The notes under the pieces: model-generated | Told to the model about the DNA's origin: nothing | The model's database searches: none | The model's input: only the letters and a program-made list of their open reading frames with translations | Made by a program: the position numbers and the translations under genes | In this document: positions 34,907 through 46,544 of the stretch, piece by piece | How the letters are laid out: every line of letters begins with the position of its first letter | Numbering within the stretch: the first letter of the stretch is position 1 | NCBI GenBank assembly: GCA_029204225.1 | Contig: CM055092.1 | Location: forward strand, 86,104,032-86,168,031 | DNA: 64,000 nucleotides | Direction: 5' to 3' | Source: Diphasiastrum complanatum | Lineage: Eukaryota > Streptophyta > Lycopodiopsida > Lycopodiales > Lycopodiaceae

Positions 34907-35795
34907 GTGGGAAACCGTAGGCCGAACAATCGGGTTGCTCTACGGGAATCTGAGTGTTCCTGATTAGGCGACATTTCCGGTTAGAGCTCAGATGGAGCCG
35001 ATCTGTCGGATAAGGCTACTGCCTCAAGCCGCGATCAATCATCCTCCAAACTGCAGATAGCTTTTGCTAATCTGACAATGAGTTTATGAAACAACAGACA
35101 ATGTCTAATGACAGCGGAAACATATCTACTGAAAAATTGAACAAGCATCACAACATTCAGAGTTTGCGCGTTGAGCAGAGAAAATGTAACTCGCCCACAT
35201 TGTCAAAAATCTAGTGTACATTAGAAGTTCTTTCTTGAGCGTTGTCTGTTTCCCAGATCAGTGCGTCGCCGTGAGAGAGGTGTTCTCTTCTCACGAATGG
35301 AACTAGCTACTGCTAGAACTGTCTTACATCCTTGATACGCACCTCACTGAGTGTTGCGTTCAGGATTCTCTACGTCTGTATATCTCTCTGTGTCTGATCC
35401 AATGCATATATCATGTTGGATTAGATTACAAGATTGATTAGCTAAGTTTAAGCTAAGCATCCGTTTAAATACGTTTTGTTAACGTTGCATGGCGGTGGTG
35501 AATCGTGATAGTTTGAAAACTTCACGCCCGAGTAGCTGAGGTTCAATAGTTCGTCCTCACCTTGGCTTGCATATGGATACTCTGAAATGTCGGCCTGACC
35601 CGAAGTGTCGGCCTTCTAAGTATGTGGCGAAGAAGCCGAAAAAGCCAAAAGGTTGGTTGAAACATAATCCTGGGTCTTTTTAGACCTACTGTCGCATTTT
35701 TATCAAAATGCGAAAAACGCGAACTGTGCGACAAACAGCTCAAATATGCAAACTGTGCAAAAACTAGTTAAAAATATGCAGCAGTCTAAAAGACA
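34907..35795 (-). repeat. Probable 5' LTR of the copia element (- strand)
   Basis: On the + strand the segment begins TGTGGGAAACC immediately after the primer-binding-like TGGAATCAGAGCC (reverse complement). A minus-strand TATA-like TATTTAAA is at about 35463-35470. The outer boundary at about 35795 (AAAAGACA) is uncertain. No second copy exists because the 3' part of the element is missing at 27.6 kb. Confidence 0.5.
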
Positions 35796-35799
35796 AGGA

Positions 35800-38163
35800 A
35801 AAATGCTACGGCTTTAAAGTAGAAACTCAATGTTTCTTCAAATTCTTCCTAAAGATGTTTTGCATTCGTGGTCCTTAATAATAGCTTGGGATTTCCTTTA
35901 TATATGCATTGTTATCTAATACGCTTGCTCTCTCAAAGTAGCCAAGTGGAAGTATGGTGGTACTTTTACATTCCTCTCGTATAGTTGTACCGGTAGGTTG
36001 GCTTACTGTACATGTACTCTTGATAGGAATATACTACTTATCCAGTTTCTATTGGAACTTGGTGGTTTGCAATATTTTTGATGGTTATGGGTTGCTTGGA
36101 GCCTTGATGTTCATATCAGTGCATTTACATGGCGCTTTAGGTTCATCGGGTTGGCATGGTACGTACTTGGGAGTAACAATTTCTTTATCACCCGTATTGT
36201 ATACAACGATCCTCGGGTTCCTTTTCTTTGGCATTCTTGGTCCATCTGTATAGAGTGAAAATAATAACCTTTAGTAGCTGTTTCGTGTCTTGGTTGTAAG
36301 TTTACCTTGGATGCTAAGACTATACTTTGCAGTAGCGACATGCTCAACATGAACTGTTTCTGTGTTTAGTGCTATGTCGTCAACATTTTGCAACATCATC
36401 TTTGCACTTTAATAGTTTTAGTTTGCATATACTCGAAGTGGTTGATCTTTTATAGACCCACATTGATGGCAATTTTTTTTTTGGTTGGGAGTGTTATGGA
36501 CACACATTCCATACCTTGGGACTCACAGCTAATTTTTGTGTCATTTTGTTATTAATGGGCCCAGTTATTAAGTTGGTACCATGAAGTCTTATTTGACTTA
36601 AAATGGCATGCTGAAGGAATATGTTAATTAATCTAAACCCATTTTGCTCTATGAAAATTTCCTTACTAAATTTTTCATCCACACAAATAAGAATATCATA
36701 GTTGTGAACAATCCGAACATGCCTTGTATTTTTTATGTCATTACAAATTCAAGTGATGATGTACTGCTTCCAATCTTGTAGAAGAATTTTCATCCCTCAG
36801 TAAGCCTTTTGGCCAACTGTGTACCCGATGAAGGTTTTAACTCCTAAATATTTGTATTTTCGAGCAATCCCTCTCTCAATCAAGAGGTAAGATCTTTTGG
36901 GTTTTCTTTTCTTTGAAAAGCGAGCACTTTTATCTTATTCAGATTGACTAGGAGACTTAAGGCCTCACCAAAGATGTTTTGTTTTAAGAAGTGACCGCTT
37001 TTGTCTTATCCAGATTGAATAAGTGACCTGTGACCTCACAAAAGAGTGTGAGAGCAGTATGATTTTGAAAACTTTTATATGCTAGCATAGAGCACTAGGT
37101 AAGAGCTTAATTGCATCACGCATAAGCCTGGCACTTTTGCCTCTTCTTTCATCCTGCCCCTGTAAAGTCTGAAAAGACTAGAAGCAAGCTGGCAACCTTA
37201 CTTGAATCAAATAGTGCTGGCTATTTCTGCATATATAGACATGCAAAGTGTCAACTTAAGCCTCTATTTTAATAAAGCTGTCCTGCTGCATTTTTCAAGT
37301 CTTTTAGTACCCTGATGCCCACCATCCTCTCAAACAATTTTTAATTTTCGAACCATATCATGAATGTTTTGAAGATTTACCTTGAGATGAAGGATATTTT
37401 GTTGATTATTTTACTGCACTTGATGATAGCTCTCTTACTGACTAAAGGATCCATGACCAAAATCATGAGTCACTTAGCTGCATTAGTGACTGGCTCCTTA
37501 TCCACTTTGTTTGAAGCTTTTCCTTGCTTCTTTACATTCACATCATATGTTGATTGCTTGGATCATTTTTTTGCGTCTTGACTTTGTTGCATTTGAAAGA
37601 TTTTGTAAAACGTTGCATTGTTGCCTTTCCTCGTATTTGACTGATCATGGTGGTATTGTGCAATGGCCTCCTTCACTTTACTGACATACGGCTTTTACTG
37701 TTGTGTAGTCTAGCATTTGCTTTGTAGGGAGGGACTTACCCTTTCTGTCCAAAGTGTGTATCTCTTGGGCTCAACCTTGAAACAGTAACAGTTATTTACT
37801 GTACACCTACACCCATGTGTCAATGGAATACTTTTGAACAAAACAGTAAAAGATAAATTGTTTTGATCTTGTTGTAGAAATCTTAGGTCAATGGTAATTA
37901 CTAACCCCACCGACTAGCTTGAGACTTGGCTATCTATAAGCAGTTTATGATTTCCTTGCCTTGACTTATTATGCTGCTGCTTGAACGTCCTGAATTTGGA
38001 AGCTGCTTATCTGTTCATTGTCACAGTTCTTATCGTGCAGCTCTCTCTATTAACATTTGATCTTATTTCAGGCGTCCATTTTATGTTTGTTGGGTCATTT
38101 GTATGCACGATTTCATTGTGATCTGCATGATTTTGAAATATTTCTTCATGGTCATCTATTCAG
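35800..38163 (+). other. End of the 16.7-kb PIEZO intron, no feature recognised
   Basis: T-rich intronic sequence. The frames at 35954-36253 and 37360-37581 are hydrophobic but carry no known motif. The intron ends GTCATCTATTCAG. An alternative acceptor TTATTTCAG at 38071 would break the reading phase, so the later one is chosen. Confidence 0.6.
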
Positions 38164-38332
38164 ATGAGGCAGTTGCTGAGTTCAGAGCCAATTTAAGGAG
38201 CTTTTTACTTCCGATGATCCAGGTTATTGTTGGTGTTGTTCATCCTTCTTGGATCTCATTCCCATACTTTGTTTGTAGCTGTGCTGGACTTCTTCACTGG
38301 TCTCTGACAAACAATTTCGTTGGACTTTCATG
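38164..38332 (+). CDS. PIEZO: PIEZO exon (fourth identified)
   Basis: Encodes EAVAEFRANLRSFLLPMIQ, then the hallmark HPSWISFPYFVCSCAGLLHW-type block, then SLTN-x-x-GLS. In plant PIEZO the equivalent block reads NPSW..LPFF..S. The acceptor completes the split Asp codon left by the third exon. The exon ends before GTAAGC and leaves two bases of Trp. Confidence 0.93.
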
Positions 38333-38788
38333 GTAAGCCCCATGACCTTTATTGCAAGGCAACTTTGTTGAAATGCTTGAGCTCATGTGCACTCATCGGC
38401 TGTTTAGCTATGTATATCGTTTATCCTTTAGTTTCATAATTTAGATGGTTTCCTGTAAGTAGTGTTCATAGAATGAAGCAACAAATTTCAGAATCATGGG
38501 AATTTAGTGGTGACTTTTGCCAATAAGGGAAAAAGAATCTTAGGTGAGGGGAAGCCACCAACTCACAGCCGATTTACCTAGTACTGCGAACAAATCATCA
38601 ATCTGCGGAACCAGTTCTAAGTGGTGTTTATCAGTTAGCATGTGTGCTAATCAGATACGGAGCTCTGGTTAGGGAAAGTAAACACTTAAGAATGGTTTGG
38701 AAAGACTGTTAGCATAATGCTCTTGTATTGAACTAAAAGGAAGTTTCACTGGAAATTACTCTTTGTTTGAATTTGTTGGTGATGTCAG

Positions 38789-38975
38789 GGGCTGGAGGCC
38801 CTTGTTATTTTATAATGGAGTCCACATCTTAATGCTGTATGTCAGGCAACTACCAATCTCTTTGTCAGAGAGCATATCCAAAGCAGCAACTTATGCTGGC
38901 CTATTCAAGATGACAAAGGATTGGAGCTGGTTGGAAATTGTCCAAGCCATGTCCCTGATTTTGTTATATGTACTG
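38789..38975 (+). CDS. PIEZO: PIEZO exon (fifth identified)
   Basis: Encodes GWRPLLFYNGVHILMLYVRQLPI, then a GLFKMT loop and EIVQAMSLILLYVL. It is equivalent to the W-R-x-L ... LYxxQLPI ... GLFR block of plant PIEZO. It completes the split Trp from the previous exon and ends in phase 0 before GTAAGA. Confidence 0.95.
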
Positions 38976-39891
38976 GTAAGATTGCTGTGCTATGATGAGG
39001 CTATATAATCTGGAGAATATGGGATTCAGAAGTAGCAAATTGGATAATTGCTTTGTTTAGCTCTTAGTTACTTGTCCAGAATTAAGAAGGACATGAACAT
39101 CACCCTTTTTCTGACGAGGAAATTACCATGAGTTGTCTGTAATACCTGCTTACTTTTGATGCTAGGAATAAAGGTAAGTTTTGCTTGGACTATGTTCTCC
39201 TCGTGTGGATAGACTAAGCGGTGTCATAGCAGTCTTGTTGATCTTATCCATAGACTTGTCACTTCACCAACAGCTATGATAGAGGAAGCAAAGTTTGCGT
39301 GCATGCGATGACTGATACGTAACATCTTCAAAACATTTAGAGTCTTCTACAGGATTGTTGTCAATAGTAGCACTGATTTTGTTTTATGTACTAGTAAGAA
39401 TGCTTTCCTATGACGAGGGTATATAATCTGGAGGATATCTTATCTATCACTCACCTCGTTTCCTGTAGCTATTTGATGGTGTCATTCTTTTTATCACCAG
39501 TACTGGACTCCTACAAAATTTGTACAATAGGTTAGTGGGTTTGCAAAAAAAGTTCGAAGAGTAGATTTTTTCTGTTGTCCTACAAAAGTAAATGTGCAAT
39601 GCCATAAAATGAGCAACAGTGCTGGAAGGGAAGATAATCTTAGGACCTCTTTACTGCAGTTTCAAAATGTCTTCCTGTAATTTGGGCTCTGTAATCTCTG
39701 GGGGCATGTGCTGTTGCTTCAAGTATTCCAAATGCACCAGACCAGCGTTCCTTATCATAGAGCAATTTACTTCACAGAGTTATAGCTATTTGCAGAGTAT
39801 CATCAATGAACTATTTTTAATGTTGCACTAGCTAGTTTGCGTCAACCAATTCCATGCATTAAAATATTGATAGTTTATATATGATTTGCAG
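38976..39891 (+). other. PIEZO intron with a relic copy of the previous exon's 3' end
   Basis: At about 39373-39440 the sequence repeats, with changes, the last coding bases, donor site and first intron bases of the fifth identified exon (CTGATTTTGTT ... ATATAATCTGGAG). The copy is offset by 418 bp. The copy keeps a GTAAGA donor but has no matching upstream exon part. No other feature seen. Confidence 0.75.
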
Positions 39892-40073
39892 CTGTCTGTT
39901 GCTATTGGCGATGTGGATGATATGGGATACTCACTGGTATCTTCTGGTGTAGGAGAACTTCTACCTCTGTCCACTTCACGATGGTCTTCAGCTCCAGAAT
40001 CTTTCTCACAAGAAAGTTCACTTTCTGAAAGTCTGCTACGGGATCAATCACCGGCATATCATATTGAAACATT
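39892..40073 (+). CDS. PIEZO: PIEZO exon (sixth identified)
   Basis: Phase 0 start after TGATTTGCAG. It encodes a polar, Ser-rich loop (DVDDMGYSLVSSGVGELLPL, then SQESSLSESLLRD) that corresponds to the variable cytosolic loop before the FFTYGFPV block. The end is chosen before GTACAG at 40074 because that leaves two bases fitting the next exon. A better-looking donor at 40079 (GTAACA) would shift the frame, so this end is the least certain in the gene. Confidence 0.75.
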
Positions 40074-41827
40074 GTACAGTAACATTGACATAGCCCATTT
40101 TACAGGCATACTTATCTGTAATTCATGATGTACTGATTTTTTACAGTGAATAGTTTGGTTTCCCTTGCAAAATAGAAAGAGTAGCGATGTTTAGAGGCTT
40201 TTACTTACATTTGTTTGTGGATGACTGTAGGAGCAGTATAAGTTGCAAAATGCATGTCCAGATCACTGTTTTTGAGTATAAACCATACTTCAAACTGACC
40301 ATGTAGATACTCCGTGAGATAGCATTTTTACGCTTTTATTGGGGCCTTCATTTTATTAGGTGGTGCTTGGCTGAAAAAAATCAATCTTTTTTTGTGTGCT
40401 CTTCAGGCCACTTTAGCCTATATTATTTCCCAGAAACCTATGCGAATTCACTAATATCTAAAAAGCTGGTCTCAGTGTTGACTAGCTTGAAAGAAATAGC
40501 ATGTACTATGGATTTTAATGTGTTCTATTTCTGAGTGTTTTTGAGCCTATTGTCTCTGTTTCTATAGCTTGTGAGTCCCTTTAGAGAACCAGGATATTAT
40601 CAAGCAGGATTGGTCTTCCCAGTAACACCTTTGTGGTTCTATTGCGTGGATTACCCTCTCCTTACTGCCCAGTCAACTTCTTGATTTCCATAAATTATGC
40701 ACTTGTTTAATTTTTTGAATGAGAATCAAAACAGACGTAATCTTTGTAATCAATGGCGTGGAAAGTTGCAGTTATTGTAGTTATTGCTACTAGCTAGAAG
40801 TGCAGTGTCTCACTACACACTGTCGAGGAGAATTCAGCCAGTACATATTGACAACTTCGACCACAATCTATTTTACTTGCCAATCCTTTTATTTTCCCAA
40901 GAACATTCCAAAAACTTTCAACTAAACCATGTTTACTCAAAGGACATCATCAGATTTTGCTGCACAGTCTGAAATTCTTTGCAAGTGATTCACAGGTAGA
41001 CAGTGTCTCAAATTCCTACCAGTAAGTTGTGAATCTTGTTACATATCATATTTTGCAGTGTTACATATATCGGTTTCTGCCTAATCAATAGCTCAAAATT
41101 GTAGGTGCTTGGGAGTGATGGCCAAATCTTTTAAAGGTCTTACTGTTGGAAAAGGATTCAGCCCTCAACTTTGCGCGTTGTATGTCTGCCTTTAAATAAG
41201 TAGATTCTATCGCTTACATCTGGTCAGCAGAGGCATGTGTTCCTCCAAAAGAGACCAGTTTCACCATTCTCATAGATTCAAACCAAATATCATTCTTATT
41301 TGCAATGAATCTATCAAAGATCTTACTGTTTGCATAATATTCAGCCCTCAACTTTGCATGTTGTATATCTGTTTCCAAATACATAGATTTTGTAGCTTAC
41401 ATATGGTCAGCAGAGGAATGTGTTTTTCCAAAAGGAACCGGTTTCACCATTTCCCTAGAGTGCAACCAATCCATTATCATTCTTATTTGCAACAAATCTG
41501 AATGATAAAAACCTAGGAAGAGGAGGGACAGCTATGATTGTTTTCTATCGTCTATGATAAGTTCTTATATGCATGTGAACCCATAGGCTTTTTGCTTTTG
41601 AGTGGACACTCCCCAAAATGGAGGAATCTGTTGAAACATGGACGTTTATTATGTTCTTATTTTCTGCTTATTTCATGCACTGATGTGTATCATTATTTTG
41701 GCACCTTGATTATTATGCATTGAGTGTAGGAAGTCATTGTGCGGTAGCTATACTTCTTTCAGCTTCAGATTGTGCCCTAAAAAGCTTATGTTTTCTGACG
41801 ATGGGGCTCTCAAATTTGTTTGTGCAG
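40074..41827 (+). other. PIEZO intron, 1.75 kb
   Basis: Contains the 183-bp tandem duplication at about 41128-41493. Otherwise nothing recognised. Ends TTTGTTTGTGCAG. Confidence 0.7.
41128..41493. repeat. Tandem duplication, about 183-bp unit, two copies
   Basis: The phrases ATTCAGCCCTCAACTTTGC and GGTCAGCAGAGG each occur twice, 183-184 bp apart (the second at 41222 and 41405). The copies have diverged by many substitutions, so the duplication is old. Confidence 0.85.
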
Positions 41828-41912
41828 GTCCTCAAGATGGTGGGCAGTTGAACATAGGAGGCTTAAAGCATTTCGAAGTGCTGCCATTAGTTTCTTCACT
41901 TATGGCTTCCCT
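41828..41912 (+). CDS. PIEZO: PIEZO exon (seventh identified)
   Basis: Encodes SSRWWAVEHRRLKAF, then the highly conserved SFFTYGFP. The strictly conserved GFPV motif of plant PIEZO is split between this exon and the next. Ends in phase 0 before GTAAGA. Confidence 0.93.
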
Positions 41913-42414
41913 GTAAGAACGCCTCTACAGGAAAATCATAAAATGGCCTAAATTCATTGTTGACGAATGTGAAGCTATAAATAGAAATGGGTTCTATTTG
42001 CCGATAAGTTTATGGCTTCATTCACTACTCATCTCCACTGCCGAAAACCCCAAGAGCTTTTAGAGCATACTCTGATCTGCACACGAGATTGGGCTATGCA
42101 CTTCTGTACAAGGCCTCTCAAGTGAACGATCTTAGTGTCAAAATAACTATATCTTAAACCCGACTACTAGACTATGGCTCGCCCTTTTCAGAGGACCCCA
42201 TGCTTCTAGTCAATCACGCATATGCTCTGCACAGCCTATAAATAAATCCTTATCTTGATTTGACGTCATAACATTGTTGTTTGCAATTTATTAGCTTGTT
42301 TAACCTTTGCTTGCAACCTTTTTGAGAGGCCTTCTTGTCTACTCTGACACAGGGAAACTGGTCTAGTATGCTTGATATGCTTGAAATGGACTAATGTGTA
42401 TTTAATTTCTGCAG

Positions 42415-42630
42415 GTTTGCATGTTTGCGCTTGTCTGTTGGAGCTTCAAATTTGAAAGCTTCTTTGCATTTTTCCTTCTGCTATATGTGGGATACGTGCT
42501 ATATGCATTCCCTTCTCTGTATATTCTCCGCCACCTGAATGTGGCTCTGCTCGGATTCATCTTGATCTGGGCTCTGAGTACATACTTCTTCAATGCTGCA
42601 TTCTCTGTAATGGACTACAATTTCAAATTG
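42415..42630 (+). CDS. PIEZO: PIEZO exon (eighth identified)
   Basis: A 72-codon exon. It encodes VCMFALVCWSFKFES, two membrane segments with YVGYVLYAFPSL between them, then ALSTYFFNAAFSV. This is the best-conserved part in the window: YVGY-x-x-YAFPSL and STY-x-FN-x-AFS match plant PIEZO almost residue for residue. Ends in phase 0 before GTAATT. Confidence 0.96.
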
Positions 42631-42841
42631 GTAATTTCTTACCTTGCAATAAAATTTGTGTTTAGGCATGAAAAGCTTAGACAATGGAAGCATCCAAGGA
42701 GCATTGTTGTACATGAAGGATGGAGTATGGACTATTACACTAGTGCATTTTGGGTATCTTGGTTAAGGCTTTATTTTCAGTGTTGCATATTAGGAGGAAG
42801 TGTGACTTATAGCTGTTTGGTCTTCAAAAATTCTGTTTCAG

Positions 42842-43022
42842 GATATGGATTTGTGGAACACTATTGGATTATGGCATTATTCATCTCCTGGTCTTCTAAT
42901 TTTAGCTCAGTTTGCTCTGGGAGTTCTTGTGGCAACTGATATTTTTGTCAGCAACTCCATTCTGGATTGTTTGAATGAGGCAGAATCTGTCAATGGTGAT
43001 GATCAGGGACCTATAGAAGAAG
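42842..43022 (+). CDS. PIEZO: PIEZO exon (ninth identified)
   Basis: Separated from the previous exon by only 211 bp. Begins DMDLWNTIGLWHYSSPGL, matching the D-M-x-x-W-x-x-x-GLWHY-x-x-PG signature of plant PIEZO. A membrane segment (AQFALGVLVATDIF) and a short acidic loop ending GPIEEG follow. Leaves one base before GTACTT and an 8.9-kb intron. Confidence 0.95.
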
Positions 43023-43950
43023 GTACTTTCCAGTGAGCTATACTTGTTGACACTTAATAATAGGTTTTCGTTTTTTTCAGTAGAAATCTATATAAGTATG
43101 ATTTATGTATCATTAAGTGTTATCATTTTCTACTTGTCAAATGCTTCTTTTGAAGACAATTTCCATGACTTATTTCTAAGATGGGATGCTGGAAGTTAAT
43201 TTGTACCAAGGCACAGCTCAAAAGTTATTAAGGAAAAATCCTTTCTTCTCTGTTTTGGCACCCTTGTCAAAATATGTTCTCAGACAAAATGCTTAAGTTG
43301 CGTAACTTTCCAGAAGTGCAACATTTTTGACGAAAAAAGAGATGTTTGTGTTTATGGAAGCTACTGTCTAAAACGCTATTTGGATTAATTTCTCCTCATG
43401 GTCTGTTGTTGGTTTGCTTTGTAAGTGTGCAAGGCATGCCTTTTTAGGAAAATTAGGTTGGCGCGATATGTTAAATCCATTTGAAGATTGATTCTATCTC
43501 ATAAATATTTTGTGTACGCATGTGAGGTTTTGAGTATATTTCAAGGCATAGATTAACTACGTTCTAAATGCCGTTTGAAATGCTGAGAGAACTTCCTAAT
43601 GTTTAGAAAAGGACAATTACTTTTTCTAAATTTTACATGAGTTCAGTCTATTTACTCTTGAGAACACATGCTATTTAGCCTTGCTACTCATCTCTGCAAG
43701 TCAATGTGTTGTTTTGAAATTTTGGTTAAAGGTTTCTGTTTGTTTGTCCTTCAATGATAAGACAAACTTTAATAGCCTCAAAATTCTGTTAACTACAACA
43801 CTTGTCATTTTTCTACCAACTTTGATGAAAAATATATTTATTGCTGGTTCATATGCTTGTTCTTTTTGAGTTGGTGCATCCTTCATCAACAACAAGAACT
43901 TGTTGCTTACGATTCTACTGAGATCTGATGAGGTTTGCTACAGTATCCAT
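43023..43950 (+). other. Start of 8.9-kb PIEZO intron, no feature recognised
   Basis: T-rich intronic sequence without recognisable elements up to the gypsy relic near 43.98 kb. Confidence 0.6.
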
Positions 43951-43984
43951 GATCAAATGCCGTTAGCTACTCTATTTTCTCTCA

Positions 43985-44320
43985 GCATTTGACATCATCA
44001 CATCTTGACCGCCAATCCTTACCATACGTTTTTCCCAAAAAGAAGTCCGGTGGCTCTAGGTTCTCTGAGACTTTGATTTTGAGTAAAAATTGTCTTGGTA
44101 AGAGCAATATTGCTGCAGATGCCCTTTCTTGTTTGCTCACCTTACTAAATTTATTGAGTGAATCAACACACTTCTTATTTTACCATTTTTGTCCTGACTT
44201 TGAGAAAGCCTATGCTTCCGCTTTAAGACATACCTCTGTTACATATCAACAATCGTTGTTTACAGCATTATGCTGTCCTAATTATCCGTGTCTAGGCTTT
44301 GGGAAAGACTAAGGACTGAT
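43985..44320 (+). pseudogene. Gypsy RNase H end, relic
   Basis: Contains LGKSNIAADALSCLL at about 44097-44140, the characteristic GKxN-x-x-ADALSR end of Ty3-gypsy RNase H. The flanking sequence is decayed. It is probably the left part of the same relic whose integrase lies at 49.7-50.3 kb, since order and strand agree. Confidence 0.75.
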
Positions 44321-44329
44321 TTTTTCATG

Positions 44330-46544
44330 AGTTTTGGTAGCTTCTGTAGAATCGAAGTCCACAAGCTTTTGGCTGTAGGTGATACAGCGATGCTATCTGA
44401 TCCCAATGTGTAGTCTAAATCCCTAAATGGTAATCCAATGCGTGCTTTTGGAGAAAGGTCTTGGATTGCCAAAAGCCCTAGATTCTGACTCCATGTGCCC
44501 ATTCATCAAAGGTTGATTATATAATGCATGATTCAAAATTCCTAATTAAATCAGGCTTTTGAAAGCCCTAAATATAAAATTTGTAGTAATCAGTTCATTA
44601 CGTTTCATAAGTGTGGAAGAAGATATGGTTAATATGTACTTACCGATACGTATTGTACCTTTGGTACAGAATGCGGGTTTCTATGGTAGCTGCTATTTGT
44701 GTATCACAATGGTAGTTGAATGAACCAACAAAATTGGAAAAATGCATCACCACGGGGAAGGTGGGTGCATACGTTGATCTGCCATGCCAACTGGTTAGAC
44801 TGGGAATGCTACATAAGGTCATAAAAGATAAATTCTTCTGAATAAATTTGTTAATCCTTCTCACAATCACATAACAATTCAATAACCAATCATCACTACA
44901 TTGTTAAAAGATCAACACACAAGAGAATGCATTGTATTAGAGAAAACTGTATCACAACATTGTGAGAGGAAAGATGGGTGAGAGAGATGAGTGTGATAGT
45001 GAGAGGAAGCTAGTGCCTCACATGGACTTAAATTCCTTTAACATGTGAGCAGGACCAGTCTTATTGACTTGGAGTTCATAAGGCACAAGAGGCCTATTTA
45101 TTAGCATAGTATTCAAAATGACTTGACAAGCACTTGCAAGTTGTGAGGACCAAAAAATTGGCATTATATGTCAGTATTTCCAGCAAGATGAAATGCATTC
45201 CATGCCTATCAATGGACTAGAATTGGTATGTAATGGTATAAACGGAAATAAGCAAACCACAACATGCAAAAAGAGGTGCAAATTGATCACATGACAAGCT
45301 GAGAAGACATGACAACCATTTGACTGTAGTTGTAGATGTGACATAATACCCACAAAGGCTCTCTAAGGCACTCGTAGAGACCAGATAATAGTTTAAAGGC
45401 ATTATAGATCCCAAGATATCTAAAGTCACAATGAAAACCTGATAAGACATGACGACCATCTGAGTGTTGTTGTAGATGTGGCATAATACCCACAAAGATT
45501 CTCCAGGGCACTCTTAGAGACCAGATAATAGTATAAAGGCATTATGGATCCCAAGCTGTCTAAGTGATGGCATTATGTAAATTCCTAGATTGGATTGACT
45601 AACACTATTAGAGCTCACACAACAGTAGTAGCAAGAGAGAATGAGGAAAGTTGAATCACTTGATCAGTCAGTAACTCAACAACACAAACTTGAAATGAAT
45701 CTCTCTTAGACCTAGAGATGGGCGTTGGCCCCATTATATAGATTTATCATCATGCCTCCTAGTCTAACAATGAAAAAAAGCAATCAAGAGCAACTTACCT
45801 AAAACATGTCTCTGAATAAGGTAAAAGCACTAAATTCCTATATCTACCAAAATTAGTACTCTAAATCTAGCACTAGCATCTTTGACTTGAATCAACAACT
45901 AGTTAAGCTAACTTTACTAAATATAGGCCCCTAACAATAGCTCGCACGCTGGTCTCAAATATCCTAGACAATAACATTAGGGATAACAAATAAACATCAA
46001 TTCTAACACTAAGCCATCTACACAATGTAAGTAAATTCCAAAGTGACAACCCGATAGTAGGAAACCGTAGTGGGAACATAGATGTGCTGCGTAAAGAGAT
46101 AACTTAAGTAGTCCACCATGTGTATAAATCACCAAATAATACTAGCAACACGTATGGTTCCATAAATCACATGTGACTCAGAGACCAAGTATTTGGGCCA
46201 TGTTCCTATTGTATGGATTATGAAACACATACAATGATAGTAGCACATGTTAAAACTTGTATATGTCAAGGGAACTTAAGAGGAATATCCAAGGAAAAGT
46301 GTACCTCTCTACCTTACGAAATGTGAAGTATATTTGGATGAATAGCCATGGGAACTGATATGTAATAGCCTGATAGTACTTGTACCATTGGAGCATGTTT
46401 GAAGTGTAGTCATTTGATATAAATAGGACTTCTATAGAGTTGGTATATTTTGAAAAAAAAGTGGTCGTATATATTGGTTTCCATCATAGTTGAACGATAG
46501 GCATAATAGGAGGCAATGATGCTAGAAGGAAGTAGTTTCTACTA
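44330..46544 (+). other. Intron sequence between gypsy relic parts, no gene recognised
   Basis: No transposon domains. Contains the 140-bp tandem duplication at about 45298-45570. The rest is AT-rich with short frames only. It may be part of one or more further decayed insertions that split the gypsy relic. Confidence 0.5.
45298..45570. repeat. Tandem duplication, about 140-bp unit, two copies
   Basis: AAGACATGACAACCAT at 45304 and AAGACATGACGACCAT at 45444. Both are followed by GTTGTAGATGTG, ATAATACCCACAAAG and AGAGACCAGATAATAGT. The copies differ at several positions. Confidence 0.9.

Noticed and set aside
35954-36253. Hydrophobic 99-codon ORF in the long PIEZO intron as a membrane protein exon
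   Set aside because: T-rich intron sequence gives hydrophobic frames by chance; there is no conserved motif and it fits no PIEZO segment.
38072-38163. Upstream extension of the fourth PIEZO exon to the acceptor at 38071
   Set aside because: The longer exon breaks the phase with the previous exon and adds about 30 residues absent from plant PIEZO; the acceptor at 38163 fits phase and alignment.
40074-40128. Continuation of the sixth PIEZO exon to its stop or to the donor at 40079
   Set aside because: Neither leaves the two bases needed for the next exon, whose FFTYGFP frame is certain.
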